A DNA stretch of 64,000 nt from JAAYJR01 sp964540755 (GTDB lineage Bacteria; Bacteroidota; Bacteroidia; Bacteroidales; Prolixibacteraceae), in NCBI GenBank assembly GCA_964540755.1, contig CAZIOB010000104.1:1-64000 (forward strand), written 5' to 3'. Positions 7,367 to 14,522 of the stretch are shown piece by piece (position 1 is the first letter of the stretch; each line of letters begins with the position of its first letter). The position numbers and the translations under genes were made by a program. The notes under the pieces were generated by a model. It saw only the letters and a program-made list of their open reading frames with translations, was not told the DNA's origin and did no database searches.

Positions 7367-9028
7367 ATGAGTATTCTTGACTGGATTGTTCTCGGACTAT
7401 TTGTTGTCGGCCTTGCCGGAATTGTAATATGGGTTTTGAAAAAGAAAGATAAGGATACGGCGGACTATTTCCTTGCCGGCCGTGATGCCACATGGATTGC
7501 CATCGGCGCCTCTATTTTTGCATCAAATATTGGATCTGAACATCTCGTGGGACTTGCAGGGGCAGGAGCGGAGAGTGGCATGGCCATGGCTCACTGGGAA
7601 ATGCATGGATGGATGATACTTCTCCTGGGTTGGCTGTTCGTTCCGTTTTATTCACGGAGCAAGGTTTTTACCATGCCCGAGTTTCTGGAAAGAAGATATA
7701 ATCCCCAGGCACGGACCTTCCTTTCCCTTATCTCACTTGTGAGCTATGTACTTACCAAGGTAGCTGTGACAGTTTACGCAGGAGGTGTTGTTTTTAAAGA
7801 TGTATTCGATATAAGCTATATAACTTTTTTCGGATATGATATCGATTTTTTCTGGGTCAGCGCCATAGGACTGGTTCTGTTAACCGGCCTTTATACTACT
7901 TTTGGCGGGATGAAGGCTGTACTTTATACTTCCGTTTTGCAGACGCCGATATTGCTTATTGGTTCTGTTGCAATACTGGTACTGGGATTGATAAAATTAG
8001 GCGGCTGGGGTGAGATGATGGAAATATGCAGGGCTAATATTACTGCTCATGGAGATCCCATGACAAGCCTGATGCGTTCACCACAGGATCCGGATTTTCC
8101 CTGGACAGGCGTGATACTGGGATCAGCCATAATCGGCTTCTGGTATTGGTGTACTGATCAGTTTATTGTCCAGAGAGTGCTTTCCGGCCGTGATATGAAA
8201 CAGTCGCGCCGTGGAACTATATTCGGGGCATATCTAAAACTTACCCCGGTATTTATTTTTCTTATCCCGGGAATGATAGCATATGCCTTACAACAAAAAG
8301 GGTTGTTTCATCTTGAAAATAATGATGCTGCATTTTCCACAATGGTAAAAGAACTTCTTCCGGTGGGATTCAAAGGTATAGTTGTAGGAGGGATTCTTGC
8401 TGCTTTGATGAGTTCACTCGCATCATTGTTTAACTCCTCTGCAATGCTATTCACTGTTGATTTTTATAAAAAATATCGTCCTAATGCACAGGAAAGACAT
8501 TATGTTATTGTGGGCAGGATCGCTACGGTAGTCATAGTAATGTTAGGGATTGCATGGATTCCTGTAATGCGGGGATTAGGAAAGGTATTGTATGAATACT
8601 TACAGGATGTTCAGTCATTGCTGGCACCAGGCATTGCAGCAGTTTTCCTTTTAGGTGTATTGTCAAGGAAGACAACAGCTTCAGCCGGGTTATGGGGTTT
8701 ACTTGTTGGTTTTGCATTGGGAATGACTCGTTTAGCACTGAATATTTTTTCCGGGTCAATTTCCGAAACATCGCTTGTTTATAAGATATTCCTGGTGCAT
8801 AACTGGTTGCATTATGAGATTTATCTGTTTGCTATAGTGATAGTACTCATGGTGGTAATAAGTTATTTTACTAAAAAGAAAGATCCTGAGTCTATTGCCG
8901 GACTTACACTTGGAACAACAACGAAGGAAATGTATAAGGAAACAAGATCTTCTTATAATCATTGGGATATAATTAATTCCGCAATAATAATTGCTGCCAT
9001 ATTGGCATTCTATGTTTATTTCTGGTAA
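7367..9028 (+). CDS. Sodium/solute symporter, SSS family (sugar-type)
   Basis: This 553-residue protein has about 13-14 hydrophobic segments from residue 3 to the C terminus. Features include YFLAGRDATWIAIGASIFASNIGSEH in the first helices, the GGMKAVLYTSVLQT segment and the ALMSSLASLFNSSAMLFTVDFYKK helix with paired serines of the Na2 site. These match the vSGLT-like sugar branch of the solute:sodium symporter family in the inner membrane. It follows the NUDIX-type regulator by 17 bp, so the pair is probably one sugar-responsive unit. No catabolic kinase or isomerase is adjacent, so the sugar is unknown; arabinose, galactose or myo-inositol type substrates are possible. Confidence 0.92.
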   Translation: MSILDWIVLGLFVVGLAGIVIWVLKKKDKDTADYFLAGRDATWIAIGASIFASNIGSEHLVGLAGAGAESGMAMAHWEMHGWMILLLGWLFVPFYSRSKVFTMPEFLERRYNPQARTFLSLISLVSYVLTKVAVTVYAGGVVFKDVFDISYITFFGYDIDFFWVSAIGLVLLTGLYTTFGGMKAVLYTSVLQTPILLIGSVAILVLGLIKLGGWGEMMEICRANITAHGDPMTSLMRSPQDPDFPWTGVILGSAIIGFWYWCTDQFIVQRVLSGRDMKQSRRGTIFGAYLKLTPVFIFLIPGMIAYALQQKGLFHLENNDAAFSTMVKELLPVGFKGIVVGGILAALMSSLASLFNSSAMLFTVDFYKKYRPNAQERHYVIVGRIATVVIVMLGIAWIPVMRGLGKVLYEYLQDVQSLLAPGIAAVFLLGVLSRKTTASAGLWGLLVGFALGMTRLALNIFSGSISETSLVYKIFLVHNWLHYEIYLFAIVIVLMVVISYFTKKKDPESIAGLTLGTTTKEMYKETRSSYNHWDIINSAIIIAAILAFYVYFW

Positions 9029-9051
9029 TACTCAATAAACCTGTAGTTTTG
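9019..9051 (+). promoter_or_regulatory. Candidate promoter giving a nearly leaderless message
   Basis: TTTC at 9019-9022 and TAGTTTTG at 9044-9051 are 21 bp apart, matching TTTG/TAnnTTTG with one mismatch. The start codon of the next gene is only 8 bases beyond, so the transcript would begin within a few bases of its AUG. Confidence 0.4.
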
Positions 9052-9058
9052 TACATAT

Positions 9059-9982
9059 ATGTATGATATAATAGGAGATGTGCATGGCCAGTCCGGGTTG
9101 CTTAAAAAATTACTGCAGCACCTGGGTTATACCAAAACATTGCAGGGATATAAGCATCCTGAGCGCAAAGCAATTTTTCTGGGAGATTTTATAAACCGTG
9201 GTCCGCGGATAAAAAAAACAATAAGGATCATACGCAATATGGTGGAAAATGGAAATGCTTTATCCGTTATAGGCAATCATGAAATTAATTTTATCATAAG
9301 TGTGATAAAAGATAAAAATTGGTTGCCACTGGGAAAGATGACTCATAGAAATTTTATTTCCGGGTTTAAAACATTGAAGGAGTTCTCTAATGATCCGGAT
9401 GAATTGGCCAGTCACCTGAAATGGATGCGAACTCTTCCTTTTTATATTGATCTTCCTGACATTAGGATAATACATGCCTGCTGGGCAAAACCGGCCATTG
9501 ATTATCTGAATGATAATCTGCCTGCCGGCAGGATAAGAAAAAAGGTATTCCGGAAGCTGTATGCAGATCCTTACTCAGAGCTCTCACAAAATATATGGCT
9601 GATAACAAAGGGCCCCCAATTTAAAATGCCGGGTGATCTGAGGGTGAAAAACAATAAAGGAGTTGCTCCCCGTTCTTTCAGGATCAGGTGGTGGGAAGAA
9701 CCCTATGGGAAAACATTTCAGGATATCTCTTTTGAAAGTAAGTACAGATTTCCTTCATATACGGTGCCCGGCCAGATCCTTCCGGTTACATACCCTTATG
9801 ATTCAGGAGAACCCATTTTGTTTTTCGGCCATTATTGCCGTTTCAGCGGACCTCATATTATCCGTCCCAATCTGTGTTGCCTTGATTCCTGTGTTAATAC
9901 GAGCAAGACATTAACTGCTTATCAGTGGAATGGTGAAAAAAAACTTTTGGAAAATAATTTAATACAGATAAGTAATAAATGA
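9059..9982 (+). CDS. Metallophosphoesterase, serine/threonine phosphatase or Ap4A hydrolase-like
   Basis: The 307-residue cytoplasmic protein begins MYDIIGDVHG, carries GDFINRGP near residue 43 and GNHEINF near residue 77, with downstream metal-binding histidines (RIIHACW, FFGHYCR). These are the calcineurin-type phosphoesterase motifs GDxHG, GDxxDRG and GNHE, which bind two metal ions. The second motif has Asn where Asp is usual. The family includes diadenosine tetraphosphatase and PrpE-like phosphatases, and substrate cannot be assigned. The start is secure because the family motif begins at residue 4. Confidence 0.85.
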   Translation: MYDIIGDVHGQSGLLKKLLQHLGYTKTLQGYKHPERKAIFLGDFINRGPRIKKTIRIIRNMVENGNALSVIGNHEINFIISVIKDKNWLPLGKMTHRNFISGFKTLKEFSNDPDELASHLKWMRTLPFYIDLPDIRIIHACWAKPAIDYLNDNLPAGRIRKKVFRKLYADPYSELSQNIWLITKGPQFKMPGDLRVKNNKGVAPRSFRIRWWEEPYGKTFQDISFESKYRFPSYTVPGQILPVTYPYDSGEPILFFGHYCRFSGPHIIRPNLCCLDSCVNTSKTLTAYQWNGEKKLLENNLIQISNK

Positions 9983-10045
9983 GTCAAAATTAAACCTTTT
10001 CCGGAAGATAATCAGAAAATATTACCTGTAAAAATTTTTAAACCT

Positions 10046-10076
10046 ATTGCAGAAAAAAAAAGAAAGTATATATTTG
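10046..10076 (+). promoter_or_regulatory. Promoter of the tRNA-Asp gene
   Basis: ATTG at 10046-10049 and TATATTTG at 10069-10076 are separated by 19 bp, a near-perfect Bacteroidetes sigma-ABfr promoter. Transcription would start near 10081, about 73 bases before the mature tRNA. Confidence 0.6.
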
Positions 10077-10153
10077 CATCACCTTTTCCGGGAGGCTGTT
10101 TGGAATAAAAAAGGAGTGTTCTTAAGATAGAATATTGATATTAATGTAATATT

Positions 10154-10227
10154 GGTGGCGTAGTTCAGTTGGTTAGAATGCCGGCCTGTCACGCCGGAGG
10201 TCGCGAGTTCGAGTCTCGTCGTCACCG
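10154..10227 (+). tRNA. tRNA-Asp (anticodon GTC)
   Basis: The acceptor strands GGTGGCG and CGTCACC pair over seven bases (one G-U). The anticodon arm is CCGGC-CTGTCAC-GCCGG with anticodon GTC, and the T arm contains GTTCGAGTC. The discriminator is G and CCA is not encoded. Length is 74 nt. Confidence 0.96.
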
Positions 10228-10235
10228 CAATAATG

Positions 10236-10282
10236 AAAAAAATAACCTGAGAGTAATTAATCTGCTCTCAGGTTATTTTTTT
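10236..10282. terminator. Bidirectional intrinsic terminator
   Basis: A 13-bp perfect stem (AATAACCTGAGAG at 10241-10253 with CTCTCAGGTTATT at 10265-10277) has an 11-base loop. It is followed by T residues on the plus strand and preceded by A residues that become a U run on the minus strand. It ends the tRNA transcript and also the leftward gene at 10289. Confidence 0.88.
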
Positions 10283-10288
10283 CAGGTA

Positions 10289-10969
10289 TTAATCATCACC
10301 GCGCCTTGTTTCGATCAGGACAACCCCGTTTGCACCGCGTGAACCATAAATGGCAGCCGTACCGTCCTTTATAACATTTATACTTTCAACCTGTGTCGGT
10401 GGTATGGTACTGAGAACACTACCGTCAACCATTACGCCGTCAACAACTATTAAAGCTGCACTGCTAAGATTAAAAGAGTTGACACCGCGTATTATGACTT
10501 CGTTATTTATTACCTGTACTCCTGCAAACCGTCCTTCTATCAATTCAAAAATATCACTGTACTGCGAAAAATCCATATCATTTTTATTCAGATTTGCAAC
10601 AGCGCTTAACTTTTCAACGTTGGAAACATGTCCGTATCCAATAGCATATTCACGATTCTTTTCTCCAGGTTTCATTTTCAGGTTAACAGCCGCATATTTG
10701 ACTTTTTCATTAAGCTTTACTTTTTGATTAAAAAATCCATTAGCGCTTACTCTGAGTTTGTCTGAAAGGCCGGTGTTAATTGTAAACCTGCCCAGTGTAT
10801 CAGTATGAACAACCTCCTTTGTACTTGCCACTTTTACCTCTGCATCAATCAGCGGGATACTATCGAAAGTGGTTACTATACCGTGAATAATCCTATCCTG
10901 CCCCGAGGCAAAACCGGAAATGGCAAGGGAAATTATCAAAATAAAAAAATTCAAAACTATCCTTTTCAT
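10289..10969 (-). CDS. Stand-alone carboxypeptidase-like plus TonB plug domain protein
   Basis: The 226-residue protein has a signal peptide (about 1-24). A carboxypeptidase regulatory-like beta domain follows (about 27-105: IIHGIVTTFDSIPLIDAEVKV, DTLGRFTI). Then comes a TonB receptor plug (about 125-226: IEGRFAGVQV, IIRGVNSF, ALIVVDGV, VESINVIKDGTAAIYGSRGANGVV). It stops exactly where the barrel of a SusC-type receptor would begin. A clean stop and a strong terminator follow, so it looks like a genuine short gene rather than a broken receptor. Such plug-only proteins occur in Bacteroidetes; they may act in signalling or as a lid for other channels (inference). Confidence 0.85.
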   Translation of the reverse strand: MKRIVLNFFILIISLAISGFASGQDRIIHGIVTTFDSIPLIDAEVKVASTKEVVHTDTLGRFTINTGLSDKLRVSANGFFNQKVKLNEKVKYAAVNLKMKPGEKNREYAIGYGHVSNVEKLSAVANLNKNDMDFSQYSDIFELIEGRFAGVQVINNEVIIRGVNSFNLSSAALIVVDGVMVDGSVLSTIPPTQVESINVIKDGTAAIYGSRGANGVVLIETRRGDD

Positions 10970-11006
10970 GGCTTTACTCCCAATTAATTTAATTTACTAT
11001 CTAATA

Positions 11007-11014
11007 CAAATTTA
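11007..11014 (-). promoter_or_regulatory. -7 element upstream of the plug-domain gene
   Basis: On the minus strand TAAATTTG matches TAnnTTTG and would start a message about 30 bases before the ATG at 10969. No good -33 box is seen. Confidence 0.4.
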
Positions 11015-11057
11015 TAAAATAAAACAATAACCATGCCGATAATGTTTAGTTTGTTAG

Positions 11058-12005
11058 TCACTCTTTTGTGTTGACTATCTGTTTGATACGATAAGGTTTT
11101 TTATGCTGTGATTCGTAATACGTACGCATAAGTAATTCAGCGATTATTCCAATGGTGATGAACTGTATTCCTCCCATTACCAGAAGGATTCCAAGTAAAA
11201 GAAGAGGCTTCCCCCAGATATCCTGTCCTAATATTTTAAGCACCAGCATATAAATATTTATTGTTATACCTATTCCAAGAGTAATTATTCCGAGGCTTCC
11301 GAAAAAATGCATCGGCCGCTGAAGATATTTTTTAAAGAACAACATTAGAATCAGGTCACTTATAACTTTGGTAGTGCGACTAAGATTATATTTTGAGCTT
11401 CCGAATTTCCTGGGGCGGTGATTTACGTTAACCTGGGTAATGCGTGTAGCGCCTTCAAGAGTGATAAGCACAGGAATGAATCTGTGGAGTTCGCCATATA
11501 TGTGAATATTTTTAATTGTCTCCCTTGAAAAAACTTTTAGAGTGCATCCAAGGTCTTTCATTTTTGTGCCGGTGGATTTTCTGATCATATAGTTTGCGAT
11601 CCTGGAGGGCACCTTACGAAGAAACATACCGTCATTCCTGTTCCTTCTTACACCTGCAACCATATCCCATTCCTCTTCTTCTGCCATTTTTAACATATGT
11701 GGGATGTCAGCAGGATCATTCTGCAGATCGCCATCAATCAGGGCTATAAAGTCTCCTCCTGCATGGTCAATTCCAGCCTGAAGGGCAGAACTCTGGCCGT
11801 AATTACGTTTTAATTCCACCAGAGTAAACCTGTCGTCTCTGATCTTCATGATCTCCTGCCTGGTGCCATCAGTAGAACCGTCGTCCACAAATATAGCTTC
11901 AAAGTCTGTTCCGTCAAGGGCAGATATGATTTCTTCCGAGAGTGGTTTAATGTTTTGTTCTTCATTGAATACACATATGACCAGGGAAAGTTTTTTTTTC
12001 ATCAT
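11058..12005 (-). CDS. Family 2 glycosyltransferase, polyprenyl-phosphate sugar type
   Basis: This 315-residue enzyme has a GT-A fold (about 1-225) with VFNEEQNI, IFVDDGSTDGT, the metal-binding ALIDGDLQNDP and a GAT-x-HRPRKFGSSKYN-like acceptor region. Two hydrophobic segments follow (about 230-295). This arrangement is that of DPM1/ArnC/GtrB-type transferases, which move a sugar from a nucleotide donor to undecaprenyl phosphate at the inner membrane for later transfer to lipid A, glycans or proteins. The sugar is not predictable. It starts with two Met codons (12005 and 12002); either may be used. The next leftward gene upstream ends 32 bp away, so the two may share a transcript. Confidence 0.9.
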   Translation of the reverse strand: MMKKKLSLVICVFNEEQNIKPLSEEIISALDGTDFEAIFVDDGSTDGTRQEIMKIRDDRFTLVELKRNYGQSSALQAGIDHAGGDFIALIDGDLQNDPADIPHMLKMAEEEEWDMVAGVRRNRNDGMFLRKVPSRIANYMIRKSTGTKMKDLGCTLKVFSRETIKNIHIYGELHRFIPVLITLEGATRITQVNVNHRPRKFGSSKYNLSRTTKVISDLILMLFFKKYLQRPMHFFGSLGIITLGIGITINIYMLVLKILGQDIWGKPLLLLGILLVMGGIQFITIGIIAELLMRTYYESQHKKPYRIKQIVNTKE

Positions 12006-12037
12006 TAACGGTTATGAATATTTATAAAATTTTAACA

Positions 12038-12940
12038 TTATCCGGGAGAATTAAATTTCCATATAAATGAAATCCGCATAGTATTGTGCTGCCATTCCCG
12101 CAATCCGTTGATATACTGAATTCGCAATGCTCTTTTATCAAAATCTCTTCTGACTTCAAAGTTCAGCTGCATTGGTCTGTCACGTTCGTTTTTGTATCCT
12201 GAATAACCTGACAGGCCTGCTGAAAATAACCATCTTAGCTTACTGTAATCTGCTCCAATGTTATACATGAAAGCATCATTCTGGAGCCGTAGTTCGTCAT
12301 TGGTTTGCCATGAGTAGAATCCGGCACCCCAGAATGGTCTGAATCGGCCCTGCATTTTATTTCCTATAGCTTTTGAGAAACTCAGGTCGAAAAAATATCC
12401 AGGGCTGTCACTATAACGAGCAGCGGCCAACTGATTGCCCGAGGCAGTTTTTGTGCCAAACCGGAATAAAGTGTTTGGAAATTTGCGGTTTTTCGATATT
12501 TGAATATCAGTGCAAAAACAGAGATCTCCCATTGCCATTCCTTTACCATCCTCATCTCTTGATATTCTTTCATTTCTTATCTCTTCAGAGTATGCAAAGT
12601 GTTCGAGCACTACCCCGTATATTTCTACAGCAATTTTATTATCAGCAAAAGGAATAAAAGCCCTTAAGGAAATATCTTGTGTCGGATCACCAGGCAGAAA
12701 ATGGCCGGATGCGGTGATACTTATTTCGGGTGGCCCTGTGATCAATCCCTTTTTTATTGGTGGTACAGGCAGAGCATTAGGACCGAGATATCCGGGAGAA
12801 ATTTTCATCCAATTTCTCCATCCAGGATCTCCTGGTTTCCAGTCATGTAGCTCATTCCACCAACCATAGTCTGCATCCGGATCCTGTCCGTAGAAGAACA
12901 GAGGCATTATTAATAAAAATCCGGTAAGCAGCACTTTCAT
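12038..12940 (-). CDS. Probable outer-membrane beta-barrel protein, family not recognised
   Basis: I chose the Met at 12940 (300 aa) over the one at 12973. A signal peptide starts there (MKVLLTGFLLIMPLFFYG, then QDPDADYGWW), and a -7 promoter element covers the longer start. The mature protein has alternating polar and aromatic stretches typical of barrel strands, for example KIAVEIYGVVLEHF, GYFFDLSFSKAIG, RFRPFWGAGFYSWQT and NTMRISFIWKF near the end. The early part (WNELHDWKPGDPGWRNWMKISPGYLGPNALPVP) is distinctive and may identify a Bacteroidetes-specific family. No enzyme motif is visible and its function is unknown. Confidence 0.75.
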   Translation of the reverse strand: MKVLLTGFLLIMPLFFYGQDPDADYGWWNELHDWKPGDPGWRNWMKISPGYLGPNALPVPPIKKGLITGPPEISITASGHFLPGDPTQDISLRAFIPFADNKIAVEIYGVVLEHFAYSEEIRNERISRDEDGKGMAMGDLCFCTDIQISKNRKFPNTLFRFGTKTASGNQLAAARYSDSPGYFFDLSFSKAIGNKMQGRFRPFWGAGFYSWQTNDELRLQNDAFMYNIGADYSKLRWLFSAGLSGYSGYKNERDRPMQLNFEVRRDFDKRALRIQYINGLREWQHNTMRISFIWKFNSPG

Positions 12941-12970
12941 ATTTTTCAGTTTAAATTTTGAGTGAACTCC

Positions 12971-12978
12971 CAAAAGTA
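12971..12978 (-). promoter_or_regulatory. -7 element upstream of the barrel gene
   Basis: The minus strand reads TACTTTTG, matching TAnnTTTG. Transcription from here would begin near 12966, downstream of the upstream-most ATG at 12973, which supports the ATG at 12940 as the true start. Confidence 0.4.
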
Positions 12979-13153
12979 TATTTTATCATCAAATTTAATG
13001 ATATATAAAATAAGGCGCCTGATTTTTAAAAATATTTTGGCATGGGGTTTTTACAAAACTTATTGATTCATATGTACCGTCAGATTGCTGCAGATAGCAC
13101 CAATGAGGGATTTTTTTTAATATCAGAGTGAAAAATTATAATAATCGAATTTA

Positions 13154-14359
13154 TTACAATCCGAGTTTCTGCTTTATATCCTGGGGAATAGCATCCTCAT
13201 GCACCATAATACTCATGGTTTTATATTTCATATATGGCTTTGACGCATAGAGATAGCCATCGTACAGGTTATACTCCCCCCATGAGTTTTTTACCTTATA
13301 AAACGTCTGGCCGTTCTGATCTTTGGCAAGGCCAATAATATGCATGCCATGGTCATCGGTAGTCTGGAAATTATCGAATGCTGTCTGCCGCATTTCCTGG
13401 GTAACCTCCATCTCCGGAACTGGTTTTTCAAGTTTGTACAATTCATTTTCACGTTCTCTTTCAGGTAATGATTCCCAACGGGCGATCTCAGCATCGGTCA
13501 TATCAATATCGGGTGCAGCCGGCAACACTGCAACTCCTTTATTACTGGATGCAAAACCTTTCTCACTCACATCGGTTGCCCATGCTACTGTATATCCGTT
13601 ATTGAGCGAATAGTCTATTATCTCCTCGAGTTCATCCAACGGAACATTATACACTTCGTCCCATGACCAGTTATCAGGTATTTCAATGATAAATCTGGAA
13701 TAAAAAGGATGATGAGTATAAGAAGTGATCTCTACATAATCATCTATATTCAGATCTAAAAATTCATCGGCAAAACTTTGCGGGCTGTACTTTTTGCCTT
13801 CATATTCAAATCTTTGGGGCACTTCACCCAGATATGAGTCAAGAATAAGTTTAAATGCTTCATGCCATGCTGTGGAAAGTTTATTGTTTTTATTTTCCAC
13901 GACTGCGTCAACAAATTCACGTAAAACACGGTCCATCTCACCATGAACATGCTTGTCTTCCCCATATTTTAGTCCGTTATACACTGACTCGGGAACAATC
14001 CCATATTCTGAAATGATATTGGTTACATCGTGGAAAGCTCCTCCGGCAGAGAAATTAAGATTCCCGTGAACCCGGACATACTTTCTCGCTTTCTCAGAAT
14101 ATGTGTGCCAGACAATAAACATTTCGGAAAGATTGACCCCGGGTTTACCCAGCCTGAGCATTTCTGATTCAAGAAAGGATAATCCGGAAAAAGACCAGCA
14201 GGTGCCTGACCTGTGCTGATCTTGTACAGGCGTAGCCGGCAGGACCAGCGTATCTTCAAATTTATATACTGACTTTTCCTTTTTTGATTCCTCTTTGGCA
14301 AATGATGGTATCGAAAAAGATATAAATATTGCCGTAATTAGTGCATATTTCAATTTCAT
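13154..14359 (-). CDS. C1-family cysteine peptidase, aminopeptidase C / bleomycin hydrolase-like
   Basis: The 401-residue protein has a signal peptide (about 1-21). The papain-fold active site follows: QDQHRSGTCWSFSG with Cys54, then DDHGMHIIG (catalytic His) and KVKNSWGEYN (catalytic Asn) near the C terminus. The spacing and the long insert are those of bleomycin hydrolase/PepC, which trims peptides from the N terminus. These enzymes are cytosolic in most organisms; an exported form is common in Bacteroidetes and suggests periplasmic or surface peptide breakdown. A -7 and -33-like promoter pair lies just upstream. The nearest genes are unrelated, so it is probably a single-gene unit. Confidence 0.92.
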   Translation of the reverse strand: MKLKYALITAIFISFSIPSFAKEESKKEKSVYKFEDTLVLPATPVQDQHRSGTCWSFSGLSFLESEMLRLGKPGVNLSEMFIVWHTYSEKARKYVRVHGNLNFSAGGAFHDVTNIISEYGIVPESVYNGLKYGEDKHVHGEMDRVLREFVDAVVENKNNKLSTAWHEAFKLILDSYLGEVPQRFEYEGKKYSPQSFADEFLDLNIDDYVEITSYTHHPFYSRFIIEIPDNWSWDEVYNVPLDELEEIIDYSLNNGYTVAWATDVSEKGFASSNKGVAVLPAAPDIDMTDAEIARWESLPERERENELYKLEKPVPEMEVTQEMRQTAFDNFQTTDDHGMHIIGLAKDQNGQTFYKVKNSWGEYNLYDGYLYASKPYMKYKTMSIMVHEDAIPQDIKQKLGL

Positions 14360-14383
14360 ATTAAAAATCTGTTTTTATTTGCC

Positions 14384-14414
14384 CAAAAATAATAATTATA
14401 ACTACTTGAGAAAA
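14384..14414 (-). promoter_or_regulatory. Promoter of the C1 peptidase gene
   Basis: On the minus strand TTTT and TATTTTTG (14384-14391) are separated by 19 bp, a close match to the Bacteroidetes consensus. The untranslated leader would be about 20 bases. Confidence 0.5.
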
Positions 14415-14522
14415 AATTGACTTACTCTTTTTCAGTTTTTTCTGACATAAAATACTAAATAATGTGAATGAATTATTATCTGTCTCTATTTAATATTATT
14501 TTTGTTATTCAAGAAGAAATGC

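Noticed and set aside
8372..8382. CAAAGGTATAG inside the symporter gene, similar to the repeat family
   Set aside because: It encodes a normal family segment (FKGIVVGG) and the match does not extend.
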